A stretch of 5,978 nt of DNA from Clostridia bacterium (GCA_017462145.1 JAFTRT010000219.1:1-5978), one strand, 5' to 3'; positions 1-5,565 are shown, counted from the stretch's first letter. Notes: generated by a model from the sequence alone, not told the origin. Numbers and translations are program-made.

Positions 1-30
1 TTTGCCGCAATTTTGTAAGATAGACAAACA

Positions 31-60
31 GAGGGGGCTTTCTTTTCAGAAAGCCCCCTC
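31..60 (-). terminator. Intrinsic terminator of the transporter-SDR-HAD operon
   Basis: A perfect 13-bp inverted repeat (arm GAGGGGGCTTTCT with its complement) encloses a 4-base loop that reads GAAA on the minus strand. It starts 6 bp past the stop codon of the HAD gene. On the minus strand the stem is followed by TGTTTGTCTATCTT, which is T-rich but not an unbroken T run. Position and stem strength make it the end of the minus-strand operon. The plus strand has no T tract after the stem. Confidence 0.85.
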
Positions 61-66
61 TTCGAT

Positions 67-747
67 TCATGTTTCCATGGTTTCGATGATCTCCGCCAGA
101 CCATCCAAGCGCTGCCCTTCCTCCACGTAAACCTCGGAGGCGGCACGAAGACGATCCTGCCCCAAATTATAGGGGTCAAAAATTCCCACGGTGTGACACC
201 CGATCTTCTTGGCCGTCTCCATGGCCACAAAGGAATCCTCAAACACGCAGACCTCCTCTGCCGACATTCCCATCTGATCCATGGCCAACCGGTAAATATC
301 GGGACGATCCTTGCCCACGCCAATATCCACGCAGGACAGGATTCCGTCAAATAGGTCGGTCATGCCGTAGCAATCCAGAGCAAGACGAATCTCGGACATG
401 GCGGTGGCCGAAGCCAAATAGACCGAGATCCCCTTTGCCCGAAGGGCTTGAAGCAAGGCAATCGCACCCTCCTTGGGGTGCGCCACCGTTCGGTAAAAAT
501 CCGTCACGCCCGCCTCGGCAAAGGCCACAAATTCGGCATCCTCTGCCGTCAAGCCGCAAACTCGGTTGACATAGGCCATCCCCTCCCGATAGATCATGGT
601 GCGAGTGGCTTTCTCCACCTCGATCGGCGGACGAAACGAGGGATCGTTCCGATACTGCAAGCCCACCTTTTTCCAAAGGATCTCCCAAAACATCATAGAA
701 TCCACCAGGGTTCCGTCCATGTCAAAAATGGCACCCTTAATTTTCAT
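67..747 (-). CDS. HAD-superfamily hydrolase, subfamily IA (phosphatase or beta-phosphoglucomutase-like)
   Basis: This 226-residue cytoplasmic protein has all four HAD motifs. Motif I is FDMDGTLVDS, with nucleophile D9 and acid/base D11. Motif II is LASAT (S113). Motif III contains K146 in GKDRPDIY. Motif IV is FEDS (E170, D171), the Mg2+ site. The region between motifs I and II (about 17-100) has the size of the helical C1 cap of subfamily IA. Family members transfer phosphate through an aspartyl-phosphate, mostly on sugar phosphates or phosphoglycolate; the substrate here cannot be read from sequence. The usual GKPxPD of motif III is GKDRPD, with Asp in place of the first Pro. The frame is open upstream to 879, but that extension lies inside the SDR gene in another frame. 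The ATG at 747 has GGAAGGAG 5 bases upstream and begins directly with the HAD fold. Its ATG overlaps the SDR stop (ATGA), so translation is probably coupled. It is the last gene of the operon. Confidence 0.9.
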   Translation of the reverse strand: MKIKGAIFDMDGTLVDSMMFWEILWKKVGLQYRNDPSFRPPIEVEKATRTMIYREGMAYVNRVCGLTAEDAEFVAFAEAGVTDFYRTVAHPKEGAIALLQALRAKGISVYLASATAMSEIRLALDCYGMTDLFDGILSCVDIGVGKDRPDIYRLAMDQMGMSAEEVCVFEDSFVAMETAKKIGCHTVGIFDPYNLGQDRLRAASEVYVEEGQRLDGLAEIIETMET

Positions 748-1403
748 TCGGTCTCCTTCCAGATAAAACGGCGAAAAATCGACTCGCCGCCGTCCACTAC
801 AATGCTCTGTCCCGTGCAAAAGCCGTTGGTCACGGTTAAAAAGTAAGCCCACTCGGCGATCTCCTCTGCCGTTGCCCATCGTTTGAGAGGAGTCTCATCC
901 ATGATCTGCGCCCACAGCTTCGGATCTTGTATCACACAGTCGTTCAACGGAGTCAGCACGCCGCCGGGATCCAGACTGTTGCAGGTGGCACCAAAGGCGG
1001 CCACTCGCATGGCTACGTTTTTGGTATAGGCCACCACGCCCCCTTTGCTGGCACAGTACTCGGGAAATTCTGCCCCCGTATGGGCACTGGCAGAGCCGAT
1101 GTTCAAAATGGAACGGATGCCCTTCCGCACCCCGTATCGCTCGGTCACGTGGATCAAGGCCTTCAAATTGATATCAATGTCGGCTTCATTTTGGGTACCG
1201 GCATTGTTGATGAGAATTTCGGTGTCGGATACATCGGGCAATGCCGCCTCATCCCGTACGTCAGCAACATAATGGGTGTAATGCTCATGATGCAAAGCGG
1301 TCGGTTGGCGATCCACGCCTACCACCGTATGTCCCCGACGCAAAAACAACTCGGCGATGGCCTTGCCGATTCCTTGAGAGCTGCCTGTAATCAATACCTT
1401 CAT
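744..1403 (-). CDS. Short-chain dehydrogenase/reductase (SDR) family oxidoreductase
   Basis: A 219-residue classical SDR with a single Rossmann domain. Visible elements in order: cofactor loop TGSSQGIG (6-13); D31 at the end of strand beta-2, which usually favours NAD(H), although R32 follows it; ADV at 47-49; NNAG (66-69); structural Asn N79; catalytic Ser in NIGSAS (probably S104); catalytic YCASK with Y116 and K120; and the DPGG segment (145-148), followed by T151. The C-terminal GQSIVVDGG is typical of the family. It should carry out NAD(P)-dependent oxidation or reduction of an alcohol/carbonyl group on an unknown substrate. At 219 residues it is slightly short for the usual 245-255. The frame extends to 1460, but the ATG at 1403 has AAAGGAG 7 bases upstream and starts at the Rossmann strand. 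This ATG overlaps the transporter's TGA by four bases, and the gene's own stop overlaps the HAD start in the same way, so it is the middle gene of a coupled operon. Confidence 0.92.
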   Translation of the reverse strand: MKVLITGSSQGIGKAIAELFLRRGHTVVGVDRQPTALHHEHYTHYVADVRDEAALPDVSDTEILINNAGTQNEADIDINLKALIHVTERYGVRKGIRSILNIGSASAHTGAEFPEYCASKGGVVAYTKNVAMRVAAFGATCNSLDPGGVLTPLNDCVIQDPKLWAQIMDETPLKRWATAEEIAEWAYFLTVTNGFCTGQSIVVDGGESIFRRFIWKETE

Positions 1404-2146
1404 CGATTCTCTCCTTTGACGTAGTCCAAGTATTCTTGCCCGACCCCATGCTTGCGCCATCCCGTCACGATCCGATAGCCGATGGGAGAAAAGAGCATTT
1501 CCATCAAAAGCTCAGCCACAGCTCCCGTCAAGGCACAGGTGGCACATTGAAGAACCGTCCACCGAAAGCCATCCCAAAACAGAGGGGCAAAGACCGTAAA
1601 GACCAAAATGGAAAAGATAAAATTGTCCAAAAACTGACCGATAAACGTGGAAACGTAGGTTCGCATAGCGTAGGCCAGCTTGCCGTGAGGGTTGGTCCGA
1701 AACAGTTTACCAATGGTGAAATTGAGCAGATTGTTGATCACGGCAGAGGCCAAAAAGGCAACCGTACTGCCCAGCAAAATAAACCACGTCCCCCCAAAAA
1801 TTCCGTTAAAGCCGCTGTAATCGCCGGCGTTGGAGGGAATGGCGGCAGCCACAAAAAAGATCAGACAGGTCAACAGATTGATGGCGGCGGCCAACACCGA
1901 AATCCGATTAGAGGCACCCGGTCCAAACTGCTTGGTGACGATATCCATACACAAAAAGGAGAGCCACGAAATGAGGATTCCCCCGTCCAAGGCGATCCAA
2001 TCCAATTGGAGTAAGGTCTTGTTGGCCAGCAGATTCATACAGATCACACTCACCACAAACAGGGTCATGACCGTTGCGGGAATACTGCGCAATAGAATGG
2101 CCGTCTTTTTTTGCTCCTTTTGAAGCCACGCCAAAAGTCTTGTCAC
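1400..2146 (-). CDS. VUT/YhhQ-family membrane transporter (queuosine-precursor transporter type)
   Basis: A 248-residue integral membrane protein with about six hydrophobic segments, near 21-40, 52-70, 82-104, 116-140, 165-188 and 198-219 (GTG numbering). Family-like features are the acidic, small-residue second segment (LDGGILISWLSFLCMDIV, with D54 and D68), the following QFG-ASNRIS stretch, and RTYVSTFIGQFLDNFIF near 162-178. Characterised members such as E. coli YhhQ import queuosine precursors (preQ0/preQ1); that this protein has the same substrate is inference. No queuosine gene is visible nearby. Start choice: an ATG in frame at 2185 lies inside the TATAAT of a good promoter and has no ribosome site. 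A GTG at 2146 has AAAGGAGG 12 bases upstream, a long spacing, but leaves a sensible leader of about 30 bases. The GTG is preferred; the ATG would add 13 residues. First gene of the operon, with its TGA overlapping the SDR ATG. Confidence 0.83.
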   Translation of the reverse strand: MTRLLAWLQKEQKKTAILLRSIPATVMTLFVVSVICMNLLANKTLLQLDWIALDGGILISWLSFLCMDIVTKQFGPGASNRISVLAAAINLLTCLIFFVAAAIPSNAGDYSGFNGIFGGTWFILLGSTVAFLASAVINNLLNFTIGKLFRTNPHGKLAYAMRTYVSTFIGQFLDNFIFSILVFTVFAPLFWDGFRWTVLQCATCALTGAVAELLMEMLFSPIGYRIVTGWRKHGVGQEYLDYVKGENR

Positions 2147-2158
2147 GGTTTGCTCCAA

Positions 2159-2166
2159 CCTCCTTT
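2159..2166 (-). promoter_or_regulatory. Ribosome binding site deciding the GTG start of the transporter gene
   Basis: The minus strand reads AAAGGAGG, a near-perfect Shine-Dalgarno sequence, 12 bases before the in-frame GTG at 2146. It lies downstream of the in-frame ATG at 2185, which itself has nothing resembling a ribosome site. The 12-base spacing is longer than the usual 5-9, so initiation may be only moderately efficient. Confidence 0.6.
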
Positions 2167-2183
2167 CGTCTTGTTCCGGTATC

Positions 2184-2212
2184 ATTATACCACGGATCCC
2201 CCTATTTTTCAA
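2184..2212 (-). promoter_or_regulatory. Sigma-A promoter of the transporter-SDR-HAD operon
   Basis: On the minus strand, -35 TTGAAA (2207-2212) and -10 TATAAT (2184-2189) are separated by exactly 17 bp. This is one mismatch from the full vegetative consensus. Transcription would begin near 2177. The -10 box contains the A and T of the upstream ATG candidate (2185-2183), so that ATG would not be in the transcript. Confidence 0.8.
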
Positions 2213-2231
2213 CAGGAAATTGCAAGGAAGC

Positions 2232-2260
2232 GGGCCCTTGGCGGTCAACGCCAAGGGCCC
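2232..2260 (-). terminator. Probable intrinsic terminator of the DUF4349 gene
   Basis: A perfect 12-bp inverted repeat (arm GGGCCCTTGGCG) has a 5-base loop. It lies about 38 bp past the stop of the DUF4349 gene and before the next promoter. On the minus strand the stem is followed by GCTTCCTTGCAATTTCC, which is pyrimidine-rich but not a clean T run. The stem is very stable and well placed, but termination could be partial. Confidence 0.6.
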
Positions 2261-2298
2261 TACCAATCAAGGGATTTCCCAAAAGTGCTCAAACGCCA

Positions 2299-3054
2299 TC
2301 ACGAAGCGGTCTGCTTCCGTTCCGTTCGCAGCTTTCGCCAGAGCAGGATAATGACCGCAATCAATACCACGGGAACCGCCACGGCCCATACACTCAAAAG
2401 CAGAACGACCATCAAAACACCCCATGGCTCCGAGGGCTCCCGCAACGTGACCGACACCGTGGAATATCCCACGTCCGAATCATATCCGTTGATGGTCAGT
2501 TGAAGGGCCTGCAACTCGGTGTTGACTTGAGAGATCTCGTCAATCACCGTCAACCGGTCGCTTGTGCTCATGGACGTATCCGTCAACAACTGCTCCAAGA
2601 GCGCCTTTCGCTCCAAGAGCCCACTCTGTTTGGCTTGGGCATCGACGTAAGAGGTGGTGATATCGGTGGTCTGTACCGTCTTGTCGGTGACCCCACCGTT
2701 GCCCTCCACCGAAGCCACAAAGGCATCCAAATGCTCGGTTGGGATGCGATAGGTGATATACGCATCGGTACAGCGACCGTCCTCGTAATCCTCACTGTTG
2801 CTTTGAATATAACCTCCCAGCGCATCGCTCTCTCGAGACAGCTGAGCCTTCAGAGCCGTAACGTCCTCCGTCTCCAAAGTCATGGTAACGGTGTAAACGA
2901 TCTTTCTGCCGATGTCGGGACGAACGATGGACTCTCCGCCGTTTTCGGCAGGAGGCATTCCGCCATCTCCGCCGCTTTCGGCGCCACAGCCCACAAACAG
3001 CAATCCAAGGATCAACACAAGGCAAAGAGCAATCAGCTTTTTCATTTGTTTCAT
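2299..3054 (-). CDS. DUF4349 domain-containing lipoprotein
   Basis: A 251-residue envelope protein. Residues 1-22 form a lipoprotein signal peptide (MKQMKK, a hydrophobic core, then LFVGC) with C23 as the likely lipidated Cys; the -3 position is Phe rather than the more usual Leu. A Gly/Ser/Glu-rich linker follows to about 45. The DUF4349 domain spans about 48-206, with a beta-rich start (RKIVYTVTMTLET), the GGYIQS turn (80-85), TYRIPTEHLDAFV (101-113), DITTSYVDAQAK (131-142), a helical hairpin (about 140-190) that looks like a short coiled coil, and a closing strand YSTVSVTLREP. Residues 212-239 form one membrane helix followed by basic residues. Known members are cell-surface or membrane proteins of undefined function. 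The ATG at 3054 is preferred over a GTG at 3069 because GGGAGGTG ends 5 bases before it; the GTG lies inside that site. The gene has its own promoter and terminator and so appears to be a single-gene unit. Confidence 0.87.
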   Translation of the reverse strand: MKQMKKLIALCLVLILGLLFVGCGAESGGDGGMPPAENGGESIVRPDIGRKIVYTVTMTLETEDVTALKAQLSRESDALGGYIQSNSEDYEDGRCTDAYITYRIPTEHLDAFVASVEGNGGVTDKTVQTTDITTSYVDAQAKQSGLLERKALLEQLLTDTSMSTSDRLTVIDEISQVNTELQALQLTINGYDSDVGYSTVSVTLREPSEPWGVLMVVLLLSVWAVAVPVVLIAVIILLWRKLRTERKQTAS

Positions 3055-3084
3055 GGTAACACCTCCCACTTGGACTTCGATTTC

Positions 3085-3113
3085 ATTGTATCATAGAATC
3101 TCCTCCCTGTCAA
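3085..3113 (-). promoter_or_regulatory. Sigma-A promoter of the DUF4349 lipoprotein gene
   Basis: On the minus strand, -35 TTGACA (3108-3113, perfect consensus) is followed after a 17-bp spacer by -10 TACAAT (3085-3090, one mismatch). Transcription would start near 3078, about 24 bases before the ATG at 3054. The site lies beyond the terminator of the upstream coiled-coil gene, so this gene is an independent unit. Confidence 0.85.
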
Positions 3114-3156
3114 GAGAAGAGTCCTTTGGCACCAAGGATCTCACGTTTTTGGAGGC

Positions 3157-3193
3157 AAAAATTGGGGGACTTTCTGAACAGAAAGTCCCCCAA
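3157..3193 (-). terminator. Intrinsic terminator of the coiled-coil surface protein gene
   Basis: A perfect 14-bp stem (arm TTGGGGGACTTTCT) has a 4-base loop reading GTTC on the minus strand. It is followed directly by a TTTTT tract (3157-3161) on the minus strand. It begins about 17 bp past the stop codon at 3211. This is a textbook rho-independent terminator, and its stem core resembles that of the terminator at 31-60. Confidence 0.93.
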
Positions 3194-3210
3194 AAGGTCA
3201 ATCCTTATGA

Positions 3211-5031
3211 TTATTTCTTGCGCTTGTCAACGATGGTCCAAATCGCAAGTGCTCCGCTTCCGCAAACACCCACGATGGCGATAACCAGGGTCACGATGTA
3301 CTGGGTATTCAGGGTTGCCAGCTTTTCGTCATGCTCTGCATCCTTTGCAGCCAGCTCTGCCTTGGCGTCTGCCAGATCGGTTGCAACCTTCTTGATGGCG
3401 GTATCCAAAGCCTTATCAGCAGCCTCGATCATTGCGATCAGCTCTGCCTTGTTGTCGGCATCTGCCTGCTCCAAAGCGGCCTTGGCGGTATTCAGAGCGG
3501 TGTTCAGAGCCACGATCTTGTCGTTCAGTGCCTTGTCGCCGTCCTCAATTGCCTTCTCCAATGCAGCCTCAGCAGCGGTCAGGTCGCTTGCAACCTTCTT
3601 GATGGCAGCGTCCAGAGTCTCGTCTGCCTCTTCCATAGCAGCCAGCAGGTCAGCATCTGCCTTCTCCAAAGCGGCCTTAGCGGCGGTCAGAGCGTTGTTC
3701 AGAGCGGTAATCTTGTCGTCCAGTTCCTTGTCGCCCTCAGCAATGGCCTTCTTCAGAAGGTTGATGTGATAGCTCAGGTCGTTGGTCAGCTGGGCAACGT
3801 CAATTTCCGTCTCGGTCACACGGTCGGTCAGAGCATCCAGATCATCGGACAGCGCAACCAGATGTGCATGGAGGGCATCCAACAGATCAGCAACGGTGGT
3901 TGCGGTAGGATCGATGGCAGCGATGGTTCCGCTCAAATCGCCAATGGTGTCCTTCAGCACCTGAATCTCGTCTGCGTTGAGTTGAATGTTATCAGCGTTA
4001 TTCTGAATGTTGTTTGCGTTATCCTGAATGTTGTTTGCGTTATCCTGAATGTTGTTTGCGTTATTCTGAATTGCGTCTGCGTTAGCTTGAATCAGGGTTT
4101 CCAGGTTAGGAATGGTGGTATTCAACAGGGTCTCCAGAGCGGGCTCTACTACGCCCAGTCTTCCGTCCAAAGCGGTCAGAGCATCGTTGATTTCGCTGAT
4201 CGCCTGGTTGATCTCTACGATCTTACCGGTGCTTCCGTCAGCGGACAGGATGGCATCCAATCTCAGCACGGCGGCCTCCAGATCGGCTGCCTTTGCGTAC
4301 GTATTTTCCAAAGTGGTCACACGGTCTGCTACTGCATCTACGGAAGTCTTCAAGCCGGTCAGTGCCTCTGCGGCGGTGGTGTAAGAAGGATCCACAGCGG
4401 CAATTGCGGCAGCAAGATCGCCGAGAACGTCGTTCAGAGCGGTAATGTTGTTCTTATTGGTGGTGATATCGGCATTGAGGTTCACGATGGTCGTATTGTT
4501 CAGCGTGTCAATTGCCGCCTGCAATGTAGCAAGGGAGGAATCGATGGTTCCGAACTTTGCGGTGTTGTCTGCGTCCATCTGATTGACCATATCGGTCAGA
4601 TTGTTCAAGGAATCGGTGATCTGGGTGATGTTTCCGGTGTTGGCCGTGATCAGAGCGGTGAGGTTTGCGATCTCTGCATCAAAGTCTTCCTTGGTGGCAT
4701 AGACGATCTTTTCAATGGTTGCCGTTACCGTTACATTGGCGGCAGGCATCTCGAAGGTGTAGGTGCCGGCGGTGCCTTCGGTGGTTGTGACATCTTGGGT
4801 GCCGTCGTTGACGATGAGGGAGGACAGCTTGTAGTCGGCGTCGGGGGCAACCGTCAGGGTCACGGTGACAGCAGCTTCTGCGGACGTTACATCAGGTGTA
4901 ACCGTACCGTTTGTGGAAGGGCTGACGGTGATGGTGTAAGTGTCTGCGGCGCTGACGCTCAGTGCCATTGCGGGGATCATACCAAGGGCCAGAATCATAG
5001 CCAATGCAATCGTTAAAATTCGTTTTTTCAT
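3211..5031 (-). CDS. Secreted, membrane-anchored coiled-coil surface protein with N-terminal InlB-like repeat domain
   Basis: A 606-residue protein whose specific function I do not recognise. Residues 1-28 are a signal peptide (MKKR, hydrophobic core, SVSA; cleavage near A28/A29). Residues 31-108 form a beta-rich domain of the divergent InlB B-repeat type: YTITVSPSTNGTVTP at the start, VAPDADYKLSSLIVNDG in the middle and MPAANVTVTATIEK at the end. Residues 112-575 are almost wholly helical, rich in Ala, Asp, Asn, Leu and Thr, with a/d-type hydrophobic spacing suggesting a long coiled-coil stalk. Within it are two related modules (177-242 and 303-409), six NANNIQD-like heptads (317-358) and four Ala/Lys/Asp-rich repeats (about 428-563). 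A membrane helix (578-600) and a basic tail (KRKK) end the protein; there is no LPXTG sortase signal. The predicted topology places the N-terminal domain outside the cell on a stalk. Start: the ATG at 5031 has AGGAG 7 bases upstream, while an in-frame ATG at 5052 overlaps that site. It may be co-transcribed with the cysteine-rich gene; it ends at a strong terminator. Confidence 0.87.
   Translation of the reverse strand: MKKRILTIALAMILALGMIPAMALSVSAADTYTITVSPSTNGTVTPDVTSAEAAVTVTLTVAPDADYKLSSLIVNDGTQDVTTTEGTAGTYTFEMPAANVTVTATIEKIVYATKEDFDAEIANLTALITANTGNITQITDSLNNLTDMVNQMDADNTAKFGTIDSSLATLQAAIDTLNNTTIVNLNADITTNKNNITALNDVLGDLAAAIAAVDPSYTTAAEALTGLKTSVDAVADRVTTLENTYAKAADLEAAVLRLDAILSADGSTGKIVEINQAISEINDALTALDGRLGVVEPALETLLNTTIPNLETLIQANADAIQNNANNIQDNANNIQDNANNIQNNADNIQLNADEIQVLKDTIGDLSGTIAAIDPTATTVADLLDALHAHLVALSDDLDALTDRVTETEIDVAQLTNDLSYHINLLKKAIAEGDKELDDKITALNNALTAAKAALEKADADLLAAMEEADETLDAAIKKVASDLTAAEAALEKAIEDGDKALNDKIVALNTALNTAKAALEQADADNKAELIAMIEAADKALDTAIKKVATDLADAKAELAAKDAEHDEKLATLNTQYIVTLVIAIVGVCGSGALAIWTIVDKRKK
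3352..3753 (-). repeat. Four degenerate helical repeats in the C-terminal stalk of the coiled-coil protein
   Basis: Residues 427-560 contain two copies of a unit of about 65-69 residues, and each copy splits into two related halves. The halves begin AIAEGDKELDDKI, AMEEADETLDAAI, AIEDGDKALNDKI and MIEAADKALDTAI, anchored on D434, D470, D499 and D539. Most continue into a stretch like LTAAKAALEKAD. The copies have diverged at DNA level. They look like old duplications of a coiled-coil segment. Confidence 0.75.
3805..4503 (-). repeat. Duplicated stalk module in the coiled-coil protein
   Basis: Residues 177-242 and 303-409 share the same order of elements: LNxTTIxNL, then Asn-rich heptads, then GDLxxxIAAxDPxxTT, then a Leu/Asp helix ending in DRVT. 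The first copy has about two Asn-rich heptads (NADITTNKNNITAL) where the second has six. The second copy therefore appears to be a duplicate that grew by expansion of its heptads. Confidence 0.65.
3958..4083 (-). repeat. Six tandem 21-bp repeats encoding NANNIQD-like heptads
   Basis: Exactly 126 bp encode residues 317-358 as six 7-residue units: NADAIQN, NANNIQD, NANNIQD, NANNIQN, NADNIQL and NADEIQV. The middle units are almost identical in DNA, while the outer ones have diverged. Ala (position 2) and Ile (position 5) give 3-4 spacing, as in the a/d core of a coiled coil. A 21-bp unit can gain or lose copies without changing the frame. Confidence 0.9.
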
Positions 5032-5115
5032 GTTGTTTCTCCTTTTTATCATGTTGATTTCGTAATGGTTTGATGAATGGGTTTGATATTGTGTTCCTTT
5101 GACCTGCGCTTTCGT

Positions 5116-5460
5116 TTATTCGTTTTTTCGCATCTGCTCACAACGGCATACCCCCAAGAATTCAATGCCGTGCTCGTAATGCTTGCACTCGTAACAGGTT
5201 TCTCCGCCTCTCTTTCCCTCAAAGTGTTGGCAGGGATCCTGCATATCCGTAGCGAACGGGTATCCTTCATCGGTATAAACGGGAGAAGCCGCAAAGTCAG
5301 GATAAACCGGGATGGGCTCGCAGAGAGGATTCTGTCGATCGCAGTCCTCATAGTATCCATAATAGAGCTCAAACGACTTGCCGTAGAGATCAATGGTCTT
5401 GTAGTGCTCCCCTTCCCGATGGGTTTCTTCCGACCCCTGACAGGATGGTCTGTCTGACAT
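5116..5460 (-). CDS. Conserved-looking cysteine-rich small protein, probably metal-binding
   Basis: A 114-residue protein without a signal peptide or membrane segment, so probably cytoplasmic. I cannot assign a named family. The first 20 residues are polar and probably disordered. An aromatic, acidic middle follows (IDLYGKSFELYYGYYEDCD, then PIPVYPDF and YTDEGYPFATDMQDPC). There are eight cysteines: C7, C40, C47, C77, C89, C92, C105 and C107. The last five form a C-x11-C-x2-C-x12-C-x-C array with H79, H94 and H97 nearby, which looks like a zinc or iron-sulfur site; the metal is inference. The ATG at 5460 has AAAGGAGG 5 bases upstream and beats an in-frame TTG at 5484, which has no such site. 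It has its own promoter. No terminator is evident before the coiled-coil gene 84 bp downstream, so read-through is likely. A 114-codon frame at 5049-5393 on the same strand is out of phase with it and has no supporting signals. Confidence 0.75.
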   Translation of the reverse strand: MSDRPSCQGSEETHREGEHYKTIDLYGKSFELYYGYYEDCDRQNPLCEPIPVYPDFAASPVYTDEGYPFATDMQDPCQHFEGKRGGETCYECKHYEHGIEFLGVCRCEQMRKNE

Positions 5461-5516
5461 AGGCGCCTCCTTTCCGTCCGGCAACGCTTGCGTGCCGTTC
5501 CGTATCTTGTGATATT

Positions 5517-5545
5517 ATTATAGCACAGGTGTTTTGATTTGTTTA
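5517..5545 (-). promoter_or_regulatory. Extended -10 promoter of the cysteine-rich gene
   Basis: On the minus strand, a perfect TATAAT (5517-5522) is directly preceded by TGC, the extended -10 element. A weak -35 TAAACA (5540-5545, 4 of 6) stands 17 bp upstream. Transcription would start near 5510, leaving a leader of about 50 bases that can fold into a small GC-rich hairpin (5479-5497). It probably also drives the coiled-coil protein gene. Confidence 0.72.
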
Positions 5546-5562
5546 TTACCTAAAATCAAAAC
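5531..5562. repeat. 10-bp inverted repeat beside the cysteine-rich gene promoter (candidate operator)
   Basis: GTTTTGATTT (5531-5540) and AAATCAAAAC (5553-5562) are perfect inverted copies separated by 12 bp. The left arm and spacer overlap the -35 element of the minus-strand promoter. The spacing of about two helical turns between arm centres fits a dimeric DNA-binding protein. That it is an operator is inference; no regulator gene is identified in the window. Confidence 0.5.
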
Positions 5563-5565
5563 AAT

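Noticed and set aside
748..879. N-terminal extension of the HAD protein
   Set aside because: The extra 44 residues are the SDR coding region read in another frame. The HAD fold starts exactly at the ATG at 747, which has its own ribosome site.
2074..3096. A 340-codon plus-strand open frame
   Set aside because: It spans the DUF4349 gene, a terminator, a promoter and part of the transporter gene in antisense. Its composition is rich in His, Arg and Gln and resembles no domain.
3958..4083. CRISPR-like array
   Set aside because: The 21-bp units are contiguous with no spacers and are in frame inside a coding sequence, so they are coding tandem repeats.
3331..5016. A 561-codon plus-strand open frame opposite the coiled-coil gene
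   Set aside because: It is the antisense of a repetitive coding sequence. Its product is an implausible Cys/Val/Gly/Gln-rich repeat protein, it has no signal sequence, and the minus-strand gene has start, ribosome site, signal peptide and terminator.
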